A DNA stretch of 64,000 nt from Sipunculus nudus (GCA_026874595.1 CM049319.1:1929501-1993500), one strand, 5' to 3'; shown: positions 36,931-48,133, counted from the stretch's first letter. The notes: a model not told the origin generated them from the sequence alone. A program made the numbers and translations.

Positions 36931-39198
36931 ATGGGTTCTCTGTCCGGCTTTTACTCCATGGCAAACGGCTTCCTGGCCTTGATTCAGCCTAACACCGTAG
37001 ATCAGCTGGTAGACGCCCTCAACATCCGACTCAGTCCACCGAGCTGGAACTCGAATTATGAAGCTCTGGGGATGTACGCCATTGGTTACGGGGTGTGTAT
37101 TGTCATTGGGTTGCTGTTCGTGCTGCTGATGCCGCTGATTGGATGCTGCACGTGCTGCTGCCGCTGCTGTAACTGTTGCTGTGGTAAGAGGATCACCAGG
37201 CCGTCTACCCGATGTCAGCGTGTCGGGTACGGCGCCGTGGTGTTCACGCTCTCCGTCATGGTCCTAGCCGCCATGGCCGGAGGTCTCTCAATGAACAGCG
37301 CGCTGGATGACGAAACAACCGGCGGTAAAGGGGTAGATAGCATAATTGGCGCATTCAACCATCTTGATGCGTATAGAAAAAGCTTCTTAGATGAAGTGCA
37401 AGTTAATTTATTCGACAGATTCAATTCAACGAAGCTGCAGGTTTTTGACGTCATAGACGTCGTGCCGCAAGCAGCCGTTGAGAAATTGGGGGAAGTGACG
37501 CAGGCAGGGCCGCTTCTTCAAGGGATGAATTTTACAGTAAACGGTTTGCCGGATTTGAACAGAAATCTTAAACAGATGGATGAATCACGGGATAAGTTGA
37601 TCCGTAACGTCTCAGGGCTGGAGGCCACGCTGACAGTTGTAAGAGCAAATCTAACCAATCAACTGAGTTCTTGTTTTTCACCGGCATGTAACGGTGTTAT
37701 AGGTCGCATAAGTAATCTTACAACAGTAGCCAACTTTAGTCAATCCACCTCCGTTACAGCAACCCAACTTGTAGTCGAGGCTAGCATCAACAGCAGCCTG
37801 CTTTCTGCCGTTCAGAGGTCCCTTGAAGAAATGACAAACCTGACTAACAATGTCAACAACGCAGCGAGAGGAACCATCAACCAGATAAAGAACCAAACGA
37901 ACCAACTTCATCGTCAGCTTGATACCCAAGGCGGGCAGGTGATGCGGTCGATACGGAACATATCCTTCAAAGAAATCTCTCGGCAGATCAACAACCCTCA
38001 GACACGGGACACGATCAGGTTTGTCGGGTCTCTCCGCACCTACGCCTTCATTGGACTTCTTGGCATCATAGGAGTTATAGTCGGGTTGAATGTGCTGGCT
38101 CTCCTTTTCGGATGCTTGTGCAAAGCCCCAAAGAAATGGAATGGGAACCCCTGCTGCACCACTAAGCGTCCCGCCGGGATGCTGGTAGCGTCAACCTTCT
38201 TCATTTTCATCTTCTCCTGGTTGTGGATGCTGATTACCATGGTAACGTTCCTGGTGGGTGGGGCGCTGAGAAACGAAGTGTGCCGGTACTTGGTCTTGTC
38301 GCCGGAAGTTGGCCCTTCTGTTACTCGGGTTGACAACATGTTAGGACAATATTTGCAGCGTCAACTGCGTATGAACACAACGGTTAGTCTGCTTAATATT
38401 ACAGAATCCTGTCGACGGAACCATTCTCTGTACCAAGCTATCAACATGGAATCCATGGGACTAAACATCGATCAGTTGTTGGACCTCAGACGATATGGGA
38501 TTGATAAAAACATCGGACGTCTCAGCAACATCAGTATCTCAATCGGAAACATAACTCTCATTACCCCAGAGATGAACAATACACTGTACAACCTGTCTCA
38601 GGCGGTGAAACAAATAGACTTTGCAAGTTATGAAAATGAACTCGGCAGACCTGTCACAAAAACGAACCTTACAAACTTTGCTGAAAATCTCTCCAATCTA
38701 CCACCTCCTGAAAAACAAAGGACGAAACCCATGGCTGATCTACTGAGGCAGCTTCAACAGAATGACGTAGGTTGGATCAGACAAGAGAGGAATCGTTTAA
38801 GTAGAGCGACAGGGGAAGCTAAAGAATACGCCGACAATGTTCCTATTGCGCAAATCGCTCAGAACCTGTCTCGGTCCCAAGATAACCTGAACGCGGAGGG
38901 TAGTAGCATCATGCGGAGTATAATGAACGGCACGGCACACGGGATCTGGAACATCTTGACCAATTTTACCAGCTCTCTGGCTAGCAGTGTCCGCTATAAC
39001 ATGGGCCGGTGTCATTCCGTTTACCTTGGTATTACTACAGTCATCACCGTGCCCTGTGTCCATCTGCTCAACCCATTTAATGGAATCTGGTTCGCACTCG
39101 GTTGGTGCCTCTTCTTCATGGTTCCCATGGTGATTTTCAACCTCAAGTTGGCAGGGGTGTACCGCCGACCTCCGGTCAAGACAGTGGACCCGATATAA
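36931..39198 (+). CDS. Prominin-like (CD133 family) five-pass membrane glycoprotein
   Basis: A 755-residue protein in one uninterrupted frame. Membrane segments lie near residues 48-71, 98-121, 370-396, 417-444 and 715-742. A cysteine-rich patch (GCCTCCCRCCNCCCG, 71-85) follows the first, as in prominins. The two large loops (about 122-369 and 445-714) hold many NxS/T sites, fitting extracellular N-glycosylation. Prominins mark cholesterol-rich membrane protrusions and cilia-related surfaces. The start is CACCATGG with an in-frame TAA three codons upstream (36922), so no signal peptide can be added upstream within this exon. The first membrane segment must serve as the targeting signal. The cytoplasmic tail is very short (about 13 residues, ending TVDPI). 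A donor CAG|GTAAGA lies 13 nt after the stop. A coding region in one exon is unusual for this family. Confidence 0.9.
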   Translation: MGSLSGFYSMANGFLALIQPNTVDQLVDALNIRLSPPSWNSNYEALGMYAIGYGVCIVIGLLFVLLMPLIGCCTCCCRCCNCCCGKRITRPSTRCQRVGYGAVVFTLSVMVLAAMAGGLSMNSALDDETTGGKGVDSIIGAFNHLDAYRKSFLDEVQVNLFDRFNSTKLQVFDVIDVVPQAAVEKLGEVTQAGPLLQGMNFTVNGLPDLNRNLKQMDESRDKLIRNVSGLEATLTVVRANLTNQLSSCFSPACNGVIGRISNLTTVANFSQSTSVTATQLVVEASINSSLLSAVQRSLEEMTNLTNNVNNAARGTINQIKNQTNQLHRQLDTQGGQVMRSIRNISFKEISRQINNPQTRDTIRFVGSLRTYAFIGLLGIIGVIVGLNVLALLFGCLCKAPKKWNGNPCCTTKRPAGMLVASTFFIFIFSWLWMLITMVTFLVGGALRNEVCRYLVLSPEVGPSVTRVDNMLGQYLQRQLRMNTTVSLLNITESCRRNHSLYQAINMESMGLNIDQLLDLRRYGIDKNIGRLSNISISIGNITLITPEMNNTLYNLSQAVKQIDFASYENELGRPVTKTNLTNFAENLSNLPPPEKQRTKPMADLLRQLQQNDVGWIRQERNRLSRATGEAKEYADNVPIAQIAQNLSRSQDNLNAEGSSIMRSIMNGTAHGIWNILTNFTSSLASSVRYNMGRCHSVYLGITTVITVPCVHLLNPFNGIWFALGWCLFFMVPMVIFNLKLAGVYRRPPVKTVDPI

Positions 39199-40141
39199 TA
39201 TGTACACTCAGGTAAGATAATATACACGCAGAACATCTGGTCTTTTATATTTCGCTAATCTGTCTTCTGTACAGTTCCGGTTTTGGAATCTTCTTAAAAC
39301 AAGTTTAATTAATCTCAGGATTACTGCCCGTTTTGGGCCGTTTATGGGATGGTGATGTGTTGTATTCTTCAAGTGTCTGTTGTATCCTTATCATTGTTAT
39401 ATTCTGAACATATTAAACATTTGCTTTTTATGGTAAATTCAAATAGGAAATTGTGACAAAAAATCGGTATCTTGTTGTCTCACTCAACACATTATTAGTA
39501 ATTACTCCAAACCCAGTGTGGTCTTTGCCACTGTGGAAAGATGTAGCCCAGGGATTAAAGCATAAGATGTAGGTGACGGAAAGCTAAATCTGATATCATG
39601 AAAGATTAACACAATTAACGTCACATATCGCTCTAATGCAAAAGACTATGCTTTTAGGATTTTTTCTAGTTCTTATCAGAGTTAAAAACCCGAGGATAAC
39701 TACATTTTGTATTTCAGTATTCATGAACTTATTGCATGCAATGAATTTTTGCATATTAACTTTATCAATTACATCATCCCTCCATGACTCAGTAAATGAG
39801 TGAGTGGATCCGTGAAACAGTCAATCAATGAAAACCCTGAAAACTTTTAATTATTTACCTTTTTACTTTCAGTTGCATTAAAAAAGCAAGAAACGAAAAA
39901 AAGGGAATATTACGATTATAGTTAGGCAATCTTGAAGTGAATATAGATAGGAAATGGCGCTACAGTTAGCCAGTAGGTGAAAAAAAAACACGCCGTGCCA
40001 TAGAAAGATAATTTTGTTAATACAACATGGATTAAGCAATAATAATTTTACGCAAATGACCTATATGTAAAGTTATTGAATATGAGGAGTGATGGGCTTT
40101 TTGGCTTAACAGGTGTGTAATGGTATGTGTGTCGTAACCTT

Positions 40142-40147
40142 AATAAA
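40142..40147 (+). terminator. Possible poly(A) signal for unspliced prominin transcript
   Basis: AATAAA about 940 bp downstream of the prominin stop. It would end transcripts that do not use the donor at 39212. Confidence 0.3.
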
Positions 40148-40556
40148 ACCACATATCTTTCCTTTATAGTTCAGAAACTTGCATGAATAAATATGATACC
40201 CAAGATAAGATACTACGGCGAGGTAAAATTTAGGATCCCATTATAATAAGAAAGGTCGTGTGACAGATTTGTAGACGAGTTGAGAGGAGATCACGTGACT
40301 ATTGTTACAGATGCCCGTTTTATTGTGAGCTGTTGACACGTCTCTTTTATTGTGCGCTGTTGACATTCTGATTCGTGTTTGGCTCAAGCCCTGGCGTTGC
40401 TATGCTACGGCGTTCCTTGTTCTAGCTGGCCGGTTGCGGCCCACGTGTAAACACAGGGGCATGCTAGTGTGGGGCTCTCACGCCTGGCCGGGCCGGGCCG
40501 GCTCACGTGTGAATCTTGACATGTGGAGACACAGCGTTCATGTTCTGGATGTTTCC

Positions 40557-41140
40557 TGTAACGCCTGTGTAATGTGTATTATATATTGTTCTTTAGATTG
40601 TTCGGGAAATGGAAAGTTCTCGGCTTGAGATGAGAAGCTATAAGTAAGGGGCTGTTTTTTAGAGCCAAGGAGAGAGGAGAGAAATATTCCAGCGGACTTC
40701 CAGTGTAAGTCAGTTGTGGACCTTTTCCGGCAAGTGCGGCAATTATAGATTTTCTTCTAAATTTGTGACGGATCTTATATAGTCTTCAGTTTGCTTTCGG
40801 GATTATAACAAGAACTTCACTTTGGGATTACAACTGATTGATTTTGTGAAGGAACTGGGCTGTTATTCTCTGAGAAGATTTATGTGAACTGTTCATCTGG
40901 GTTGTACGTTATAAAGGACTTGTTATCGCTGTGCCAGTGGTGGTATCCAGGTACTCTACACTTTATTTATATACTTGTATTGATTTGCTGTTGTACTGTT
41001 GTTACACTGTGAAATTGTATTGATTTAGTGTATTTTAATGTTAGGACTGTTTTAAGAATAAAATTATAATTATTTGTTAACAAAAAACCACTGACTTCTG
41101 TATTCATTCCCCTAGACATTTCACGCTGCCTAGTGTTACA
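40557..41140 (+). mobile_element. Possible solo LTR
   Basis: A 584-bp block begins TGTAACGC and ends GTGTTACA, so the ends are near-perfect inverted repeats of TG...CA type. It contains a TATAAG motif at 40639 and AATAAA at 41057, in the order expected of an LTR. There is no target-site duplication, primer-binding site or internal retrotransposon coding region next to it. Treat as tentative. Confidence 0.3.
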
Positions 41141-42194
41141 GAATCTGATTTTTCTTTATCTCCATTACAAAATTTATGTTCGTCACGACTACGTGATCTG
41201 TTGATATTAGGTTCCGTAACACTATACCTGTCTTCTGTTCTGTACCCCTGCCATTGTCTGGTATTTATATAGCTTTCTTCACCAATATCTATATACCTTA
41301 AGCTATACATGTACTTTAAGCTGTCTAGATTTCAGATTTCCTCAAGTTCGGTACAACGATTGAGCCAAAATTGAGTAAATTTGAATATGTTCACTGCATT
41401 CTAATACAATGGTAAAGAGTGTAAAAATGTAAATTACCCAATTAGAAATAAATCAATGACATAATTGTAAATAATTCTCTTTCTCTGCGTCCAAAAGTGG
41501 TTGGTCGGCGGCCCCTATAGCCCCGCTGTTTCACTTCGCATGTTCACGTGAAAAGAAAGCTTTTATCAGATAAAGCACAGTTCATGTCAAGATTTTTTTT
41601 ATGTGAACGACAGCGCATCATATAGCTTGTCGGTATTTCTGATTTTTATCGCTCTGTCTGTCAGTCTGAATATTAATATGATGATATAAGTGTCAACACG
41701 ATACATGTTTATACACCTACACTTTAATGTACATGAAGATGATTGATTAACCGATAAAGTGGTTCTTTCAACTGAAATCTGCGGGAGTCATGACCCAGTG
41801 TGTACTATAAACACGAGGGCACGAAGTGCAAACTATCACAAACAGGGCTTCTCGCGAACATAGTTACACAAAATATATTTCTAGTGTTTGTTCTTGTCAC
41901 TTAGTTATCTGATAAATTATCCGTATATTTGTATAAACCGTGCTTTTATGGAACGAGAATGGATACCTGGTCTTCCTGGTTAATATTCATTAACGTGAAA
42001 AGTCCTGATCTTTGGTTCGACTACAGTAATTAGTTAGGCCAGCTTGGTTGAATGTTAAAACAAGGGTTATGACACCATTTCCTCAGAAACAAGAGACAAG
42101 TAAAAGGACATGTACTGTTGATTGGACAGATGTTTAGGTGTCTATCGAAGTAAAGGTTAATCTTTGTTGCCTCCGCTAGGACGGTATGCGTTCT

Positions 42195-42296
42195 TTCCGT
42201 GTTTGTGTGTGTCTGTGTATATTGTTCGTTCCGTGTTTGTGTGTGTCTGTGTATATTGTTCGTTCCGTGTTTGTGTGTGTCTGTGTATATGTGCAA
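42195..42296. repeat. 34-bp minisatellite, three copies
   Basis: Three units starting TTCCGTGTTTGTGTGTGTCT at 42195, 42229 and 42263. The first two are identical. The third diverges after the TATAT near its end. Confidence 0.95.
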
Positions 42297-43583
42297 CTCT
42301 CACGCAGTCATGGGCGGAATCTCATTAACTTTTTAGGCCAATGGCCCGATAGGAATGGCCTAATGAAGAATCGATTAGATTTTGGTGTGGATCCCGCTCA
42401 TTATCTAGATCCAGGAACGTCACCAAGGCCTTTTCACAAATGCAAAGTTACTTCTGCAAGAATGAACCTGAAAAAAATGGACCGAATAAGTGAACTGAGA
42501 GGCTTGCATTCGTTAGAAAGCAGATTTCATTTCTAGTTTATTTATAAATTTCTTTACACTTTGAATTCATTTCACTTCTGAGTAAAGTGGCAGATGAATA
42601 TATAAAATAGCATATGACTTGATCGAGCGTGTGTGCTCATTTTGCACCTGACAATACTTTACCGTTTGATGTACGACCGACCTTAGACCTGCTTATATTA
42701 TTGATGTTGTCACTGAGTGTCCATTATGACTGTAATAGGTGTTCTTATGTTTATGGTTAACTTCTTTAAAGTTAACGATAACGTGTTGTAGTTAGATTTA
42801 TTCATAAATATACCAATCATATCATAAACTTGTCATCATAGGCACGTTTACCAGTGACTTATGGTTATTGTACGTACATAAAGAGCCATTTTAACGCGAG
42901 TATATGGGGAACACACGTCACATTGATCAAGATATAGCTCATACATATATATTTACTATAGCGTGCCCGTTACCAAGGGTGATCCTTCTTCAAGTGCAGG
43001 AATAAGGACCGTTTGAGTATTTGGGCTTCTGTATAAATTTGCAAAATTCGGCTATAGACCCATTGATTAATAATAAACTTATACATTTATATGATGCTGT
43101 ATAAAATTAATAGCTTAACCCGGGGCAGGTAAGGGTTGATTTTATCCAGTAAAAAATAAATTTTTATAAAATGTCAAATGACTGTCCGGCGTTATCTGTA
43201 TACATACAGTGCACGCACGTTTTATATAAAAATCAGGCAGATAGAAGCAACCAAACATGTTTCAATAAAAAAATATGACAAAATATTTTTTCCATGATAA
43301 AATAAATATGATTTTTAGTTAATCTTAATCAGTTTTGGGTCATTTAATTTTTCTGATACAAAGCACTTTATTCACCGGGATCACATTGGCGTTGAGAGGA
43401 CCATACTAGTCTTGTTTATATCTTAATACAGAGTAACTTTGTAATTTTCTCGCGATATTTTCTCTGGTAAAACAATAAAATCTAGATTCCACCCTTGAAC
43501 AGTCAGTTTCTAATAGAATTCTCAATCCATTGCTATAATAGACCACTGTGTATTTCACTTGGTCCTTTTTTTTTTATTTACAG

Positions 43584-43669
43584 AGGACAAGACACGGCTG
43601 AATGAAAGTATATCTCATGATATCAATCTACCACGGCAGACGACATCGGAAGCCCGTGACCAAAGTTGA
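43584..43669 (+). other. Candidate downstream prominin exon, in frame after the stop
   Basis: Preceded by a strong acceptor (TTTTTTTTTATTTACAG). If the donor at 39211/39212 is joined here, the prominin frame continues past its TAA as YVHS, then EDKTRLNESISHD..., and ends TTSEARDQS before TGA at 43667-43669. That is 28 codons within this exon. Read as such it is either 3' UTR or a hidden C-terminal tail reached by readthrough or by loss of the TAA. A 28-codon open frame can occur by chance, so the coding interpretation is weak; the splice signals are good. Confidence 0.35.
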
Positions 43670-43879
43670 CTTGTTCACCGTGTGATTTTTCGGTATTAGT
43701 TATTTAGTGTCAGAATTATTATTTGTTATAAGTACAAACATGTGACCCTGCAGATAAATCATCTCAGGATCCAGATATTATGTTCGTTAACATATACTAG
43801 TAATTTCATTTCAACAATTAACGTCTACAAAATAGTCTTTAATTTTGCTTTGAAATGTTGACTATACAGGGAAGGTTAA

Positions 43880-45923
43880 GTCCCGTTCCCACTTTCACGG
43901 ATTTGACGCCGAATCGCCACGAACTGACATCAATCAATTCGTAGTTACTTCGGTGGGTTGTCGTAGATGATGTCTTGAACATTCGGCAATGTTCATAGCG
44001 AGATCTTGAGCGCTCAGATTTCATGGCGCTATTTTTGAAATGTTTAAAACTTAAGCTTTGTCGTCACAAGTCGTAGCTAAGTCGTAACAGTTTCTTGGTT
44101 AGTCGTATAAGAGTCTTCATAATTCGTGTTCATTCGTGGTACAAAACAATGTCACGAATATTCACGAAGAACCACGACATTGGAACGACTTAAACACGAC
44201 TACAATACGACTACAAGAAGAACCTCTCCAGAGAGAGTCACGTTCATAAAGCCCCCTTCCAACTTTTTTTAACTTCTTACAAACAAATGAGTATAAAGGT
44301 TTAGAAGTAAGAACACTATGTAGATTTGCAAATTTGTTTTAAAGAAGATTTGTATTGTGGTTATTGGTTCCTACTAAATTTGAACTAAAAATTGAAGAAG
44401 CTGAATCAAATTACGTTTTCTTTGTAATTTGTAACTTCTTTGTAAACAAATGGAAAAGTTTTTGCAGTAAGTAAACCATGTAGATTTGTAAGTTTGTTTT
44501 AAAGAAAATTTTAAAGAATGTATTATGGATATTGGTCGAAAAAAAATAAATTTGAATAAAAAAAGTTTAAAGAAGCTGAATATATTATACAGTTTCGTCA
44601 TACTTTAACATACAGTCAATATAATAAATTATGAATTTCCAATTTTATTATTTGAGAATAATACTGAGCCTTACACAAATTGATATCAAAAGAATTATCT
44701 TATATCAAATTGAGAGCTGAATCAATTAGATATTTTAACGAATATTATTAGAATACAGATATTTTACATTCGATTAAGGCGGTCTTCTGTCTGGACTTAA
44801 AGAAGCGGACGTCGTATTTGCAACCATAAAAATAAGCTGTTATTGTTTAACTACTCAAATCAAATGAGAAATATATTATCAATGTTTTAAACTGGATAAC
44901 TTTTGTCAAATTAAAATAACTGGAGAAGTTAATTAAAGTGTTGTTATGGTGTCCTTTTACTAATATCTTCTTCTTTTTGACATTACAATAGCTTTATATC
45001 ACATATATAGCTATCTAACAATCCAGTATATTGTTAATATGTTGGTCTAGGACACACTTCTATCTTTTTCATATTCTAGTAATTTTTCGAACATAACAGT
45101 CGTCATCTTCATTTTCATTTTTCAATGGACTTGAGATTTATAGACTCGGCCTGATGTCGAGTCCAAGTCCCAGTCATTGACTCTCGAGTCCCATTCTGGA
45201 AAAAGTTAGCAAAAGTCCGAGTTGGATTTCTCACTGCTTTATCTCATTTCAAGATTCAGGACAGCCACGGCCAGTATCAGCATTTCGTTTAGAGGGCAGC
45301 TGCAACTATGAGTTATGTAAGTAACAAAATAACCTTTCCGGCGATGGCGTAGCAAAATTGAATGATTGTAGGAGCATCGTCCAAAAGTCGCCGATCCATC
45401 TCATACCGGTATCTTTTTTCTTAAAGAAATTGTGTACCCTCGAAAGTATGGAAAGATTGGTCGCGGAAAAAAATAATACAATGAAAGCGCATTTACAAAA
45501 ATGGAAAGCCATTAATCTGCCGATTTATTTAATTTTCTTTTTGGAAGAAATACCTTATCTTTGTGGACACTTTGTCGTTATTGCATGCATGTAGATGTTT
45601 GTATTTAGAGTTACCGGAGATGTCAATGATGAAAATGATAATAATAAAAAAACCTAGTATACAGTATTCTGACACAACTTTCGAAAAAAATACCGGTATC
45701 TTTGACGTCTTAACGGAGTCGTGAACATTCTTAAAAGTGTCGTATCATATCGTGCTGGCTTCGTGTCACGGTCGTAGCAAATCGTACTGGCATCGTACTT
45801 CTCTCTTACAACATCGTCCTAGTAATGGAATTTTAATCATTTGACAGGCAGATTGGCCACGAATCGCCACTAATTCAACATCGTGGCGATTCGGCGTCAT
45901 TTCGTGAAAGTGGGAATGGGGCT
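43880..45923. mobile_element. 2-kb TTAA-flanked transposon, piggyBac-like, non-autonomous
   Basis: TTAA occurs at 43876-43879 and 45924-45927. The left end GTCCCGTTCCCACTTTCACG and the reverse complement of the right end, AGCCCCATTCCCACTTTCAC, form terminal inverted repeats of about 45 bp that share the block GACGCCGAATCGCCACGA. Both subterminal regions are dense in short TCGT/ACGA-containing motifs, plausible transposase sites. The centre is AT-rich and contains no transposase. It begins about 210 bp after the candidate prominin 3' exon. Confidence 0.75.
44264..44590. repeat. Imperfect tandem duplication inside the TTAA element
   Basis: Two copies of a ~150-bp AT-rich segment share AACTTCTT-ACAAACAAATG-like, ATGTAGATTTG, GTTTTAAAGAA and GAAGCTGAAT blocks (about 44264-44405 and 44430-44587). 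Confidence 0.7.
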
Positions 45924-45979
45924 TTAAGACACCTTGTGGCAAACGGTGATTATCTTTATGTTTACAGCTTGTACCATCA

Positions 45980-45988
<9 letters not shown>

Positions 45989-46014
<26 letters not shown>

Positions 46015-46033
46015 AGGGTGTGTGTGTGTGTGT
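45989..46033. repeat. (GT)n microsatellite
   Basis: A GT tract of about 22 units with one GAGG interruption, preceded by a TA tract. Confidence 0.95.
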
Positions 46034-46723
46034 ATATATTTATATATTTATGTATATTTTTATGTGTGTTATTCGTACCCATCCGATTAACCATCCAACA
46101 CTATATCATTTATATAACGTACAAATTAGTATTCATACTGTTTTGCCACCGTCACATACTGACAGAAATGTGAGCATTCATCTATTAAAGGATAAAAATA
46201 ATACCAAATGTACAATATCTACGCATAGGTCCTGTAAGCTTATGCCAAGGATGTATGCACCGATCGGTTGATTTTATGCACTTAGTGAAAATTATATATT
46301 TTTATGTTGTGGGGGTTCTTGACACTACGTCATTGAAGGTATACTTAGTTTATCATTCTAAATATACTCTCATTATAGATCAGAATTAAAATATACTTCG
46401 ATACACACGAGTATGTGTACTTACATAATATAAAGTAGAAATGAGAAAAAGAGTACTCACTATATTTATAAGAATATAAGGGTTTCAGGTGATGCTCTTT
46501 ATATTTACCTTTCATTAAGTGTATGCGTTAACAAAAGTGTATACATGTATAGTTATGTGTATCGTAATCATATACCGTATACACACTGCAGATACAATTT
46601 ACAGGCTAGCTTGTCACATGCGTGGATTCAGAATTTGTCATACGTTTTGTATTTTAGTAGAATTATAGGTTAACCAACTGTCCAACGAATCATTATTAGA
46701 AATAATGTTTTATGAATGGCTGA

Positions 46724-47661
46724 TTTTTAGCTCAGCTGACTGTAAATCATCTGAGCTATAGCGATCACCCATTGTCCGGCGTCCGTCCGGCCGTCCGGCT
46801 GGCCGCCCGTCCGTCCGTTAACAGGGCTCAAATCGTAACCTTTAGACCTAGAAACTTCTAACTGAACATCCTGGGAGGTCCTGGGCAAATCTTTGGAAAA
46901 TGAAATTAGGTCATGGTGACCTATATCTTGTGACCTACGGGCCAAAACACGATTTTGAGCACCCAGACAGTCAGACGGGGCACAAATTGTACCCATTAGG
47001 CCTAGAAACCTCTAACCTGACATTTTGGGAGATCCTGGGCAAATGTCCTTGGAAACCTGAAACTAGGTCTCTGTGACCTATATTCTGCGACCTGAGGGGA
47101 ACATATGTCATATGAGCACCGTTAATGTCAGATTGGGACAAATCGTATCTGTAAGGGTTACAATGTTCCAACACAATATCCAGGGAGTTTCTAGGCAAAT
47201 CTCCTTGGAAACCTGAAATTAGGTCATGGTGACCTATATTGTGTGACCTATGGGCTAAAAAATGGTTTTGCGCACCCATACAGACAGAGCACAAATTGTA
47301 TCCATAAGCTCTAGACTCTTCTAACATGACATTCAGTGAAATCCTTGGCAATTCTCCTTGGAAACCTGAAATTGGATCATGGAGACCTATATTCTGCTAG
47401 CTATGGACCAGAAACATGATTTTGAGCACCCAGAGAAACAGGGTACAAATTGTATCTATTTTCCTTGGAACCCTCTATTGTGAAATCCAGGGGGGTCCTG
47501 GGCAGGTCTCCTATGATCCTGAAATTTTTATTTTCTGTCCAATTTTTCAACACTGTAACTTTAGCCATAGGCTATTCTTACAGACAATATATAACATTAA
47601 TAAAAAACATGATAAATCAGTCAAAATTAGCTGAGCGTCATGGCCCATGGGCCACTTGTTT
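46724..47661. mobile_element. Dispersed repeat with ~155-bp internal tandem units
   Basis: The head has a small stem (TAGCTCAG...CTGAGCTA, 46728-46759) followed by a CCGTCCG-rich segment. The tail reads GGCCCATGGGCCACTTGTTT. In between, about five units of 153-156 bp recur, anchored by GGCAAATCTCCTTGGAAACC-like sequence at about 46883, 47038, 47192, 47348 and 47501. Two units hold the perfect palindrome AGGTCATGGTGACCT (46908 and 47221). The head/tail pattern matches repeats I associate with molluscan genomes. There is no transposase; the - strand open frames follow the tandem units. Confidence 0.65.
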
Positions 47662-48096
47662 ATTTATATTAATCATGTAAAAATTATGCGTCTTGAGGTG
47701 TCAATCAATAAACTATTTTCAAATTTCTATTTAATTAAAAAGCAAGCTCTTCAAAGGGTGTGTTTCTGTACAAAAAACATGAAGTTATGAACCCCACGGA
47801 TTCAACAGTTACCTGCACTCATGTTCCTACAAAGGTCAATACTCCAAATATATTTTTGTACTGAATGAAATAAGATGTAAAATAATGACATTATACCTGA
47901 AACGATGATTTTATGGATGGTAATTATCTGTGATAACCTGAATAATGGTGATAATTTAGAGTCGCCTCTTTGTTAATTCTTTTTGTCATGTATGCTATTA
48001 TATACAATGTGTTATATTCATCGGGGAACTCTTTTAACCATTGAGATATGAAATATGAATACTCTGTAGCTAATCCTAAATGATTGATTAATTTAG

Positions 48097-48133
<37 letters not shown>

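Larger units (their letters stand above)
39212..43583 (+). other. Putative intron after the prominin stop
   Basis: The stretch opens with GTAAGA directly after TCAG and ends with TTTTTTTTTATTTACAG, a long pyrimidine tract plus AG. It contains a poly(A) hexamer (40142), a possible solo LTR (40557-41140) and a 34-bp minisatellite (42195), but no gene. If spliced out it is a 4.4-kb intron whose donor is too close to the stop (13 nt) to trigger nonsense-mediated decay. If not spliced, it is the 3' UTR and spacer. Confidence 0.45.

Noticed and set aside
38797..39207. 136-codon minus-strand open frame (and others at 37215, 37678, 38040)
   Set aside because: These are antisense shadows of the prominin coding exon. 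They have no domain and no start or splice support.
40350..40628. 92-codon open frame in a GC-rich patch
   Set aside because: Trp/Cys-rich composition, no domain, and it runs into the possible LTR.
42186..42536. 116-codon open frame
   Set aside because: Its first part is the GT-rich 34-bp minisatellite and the rest has no recognisable motif.
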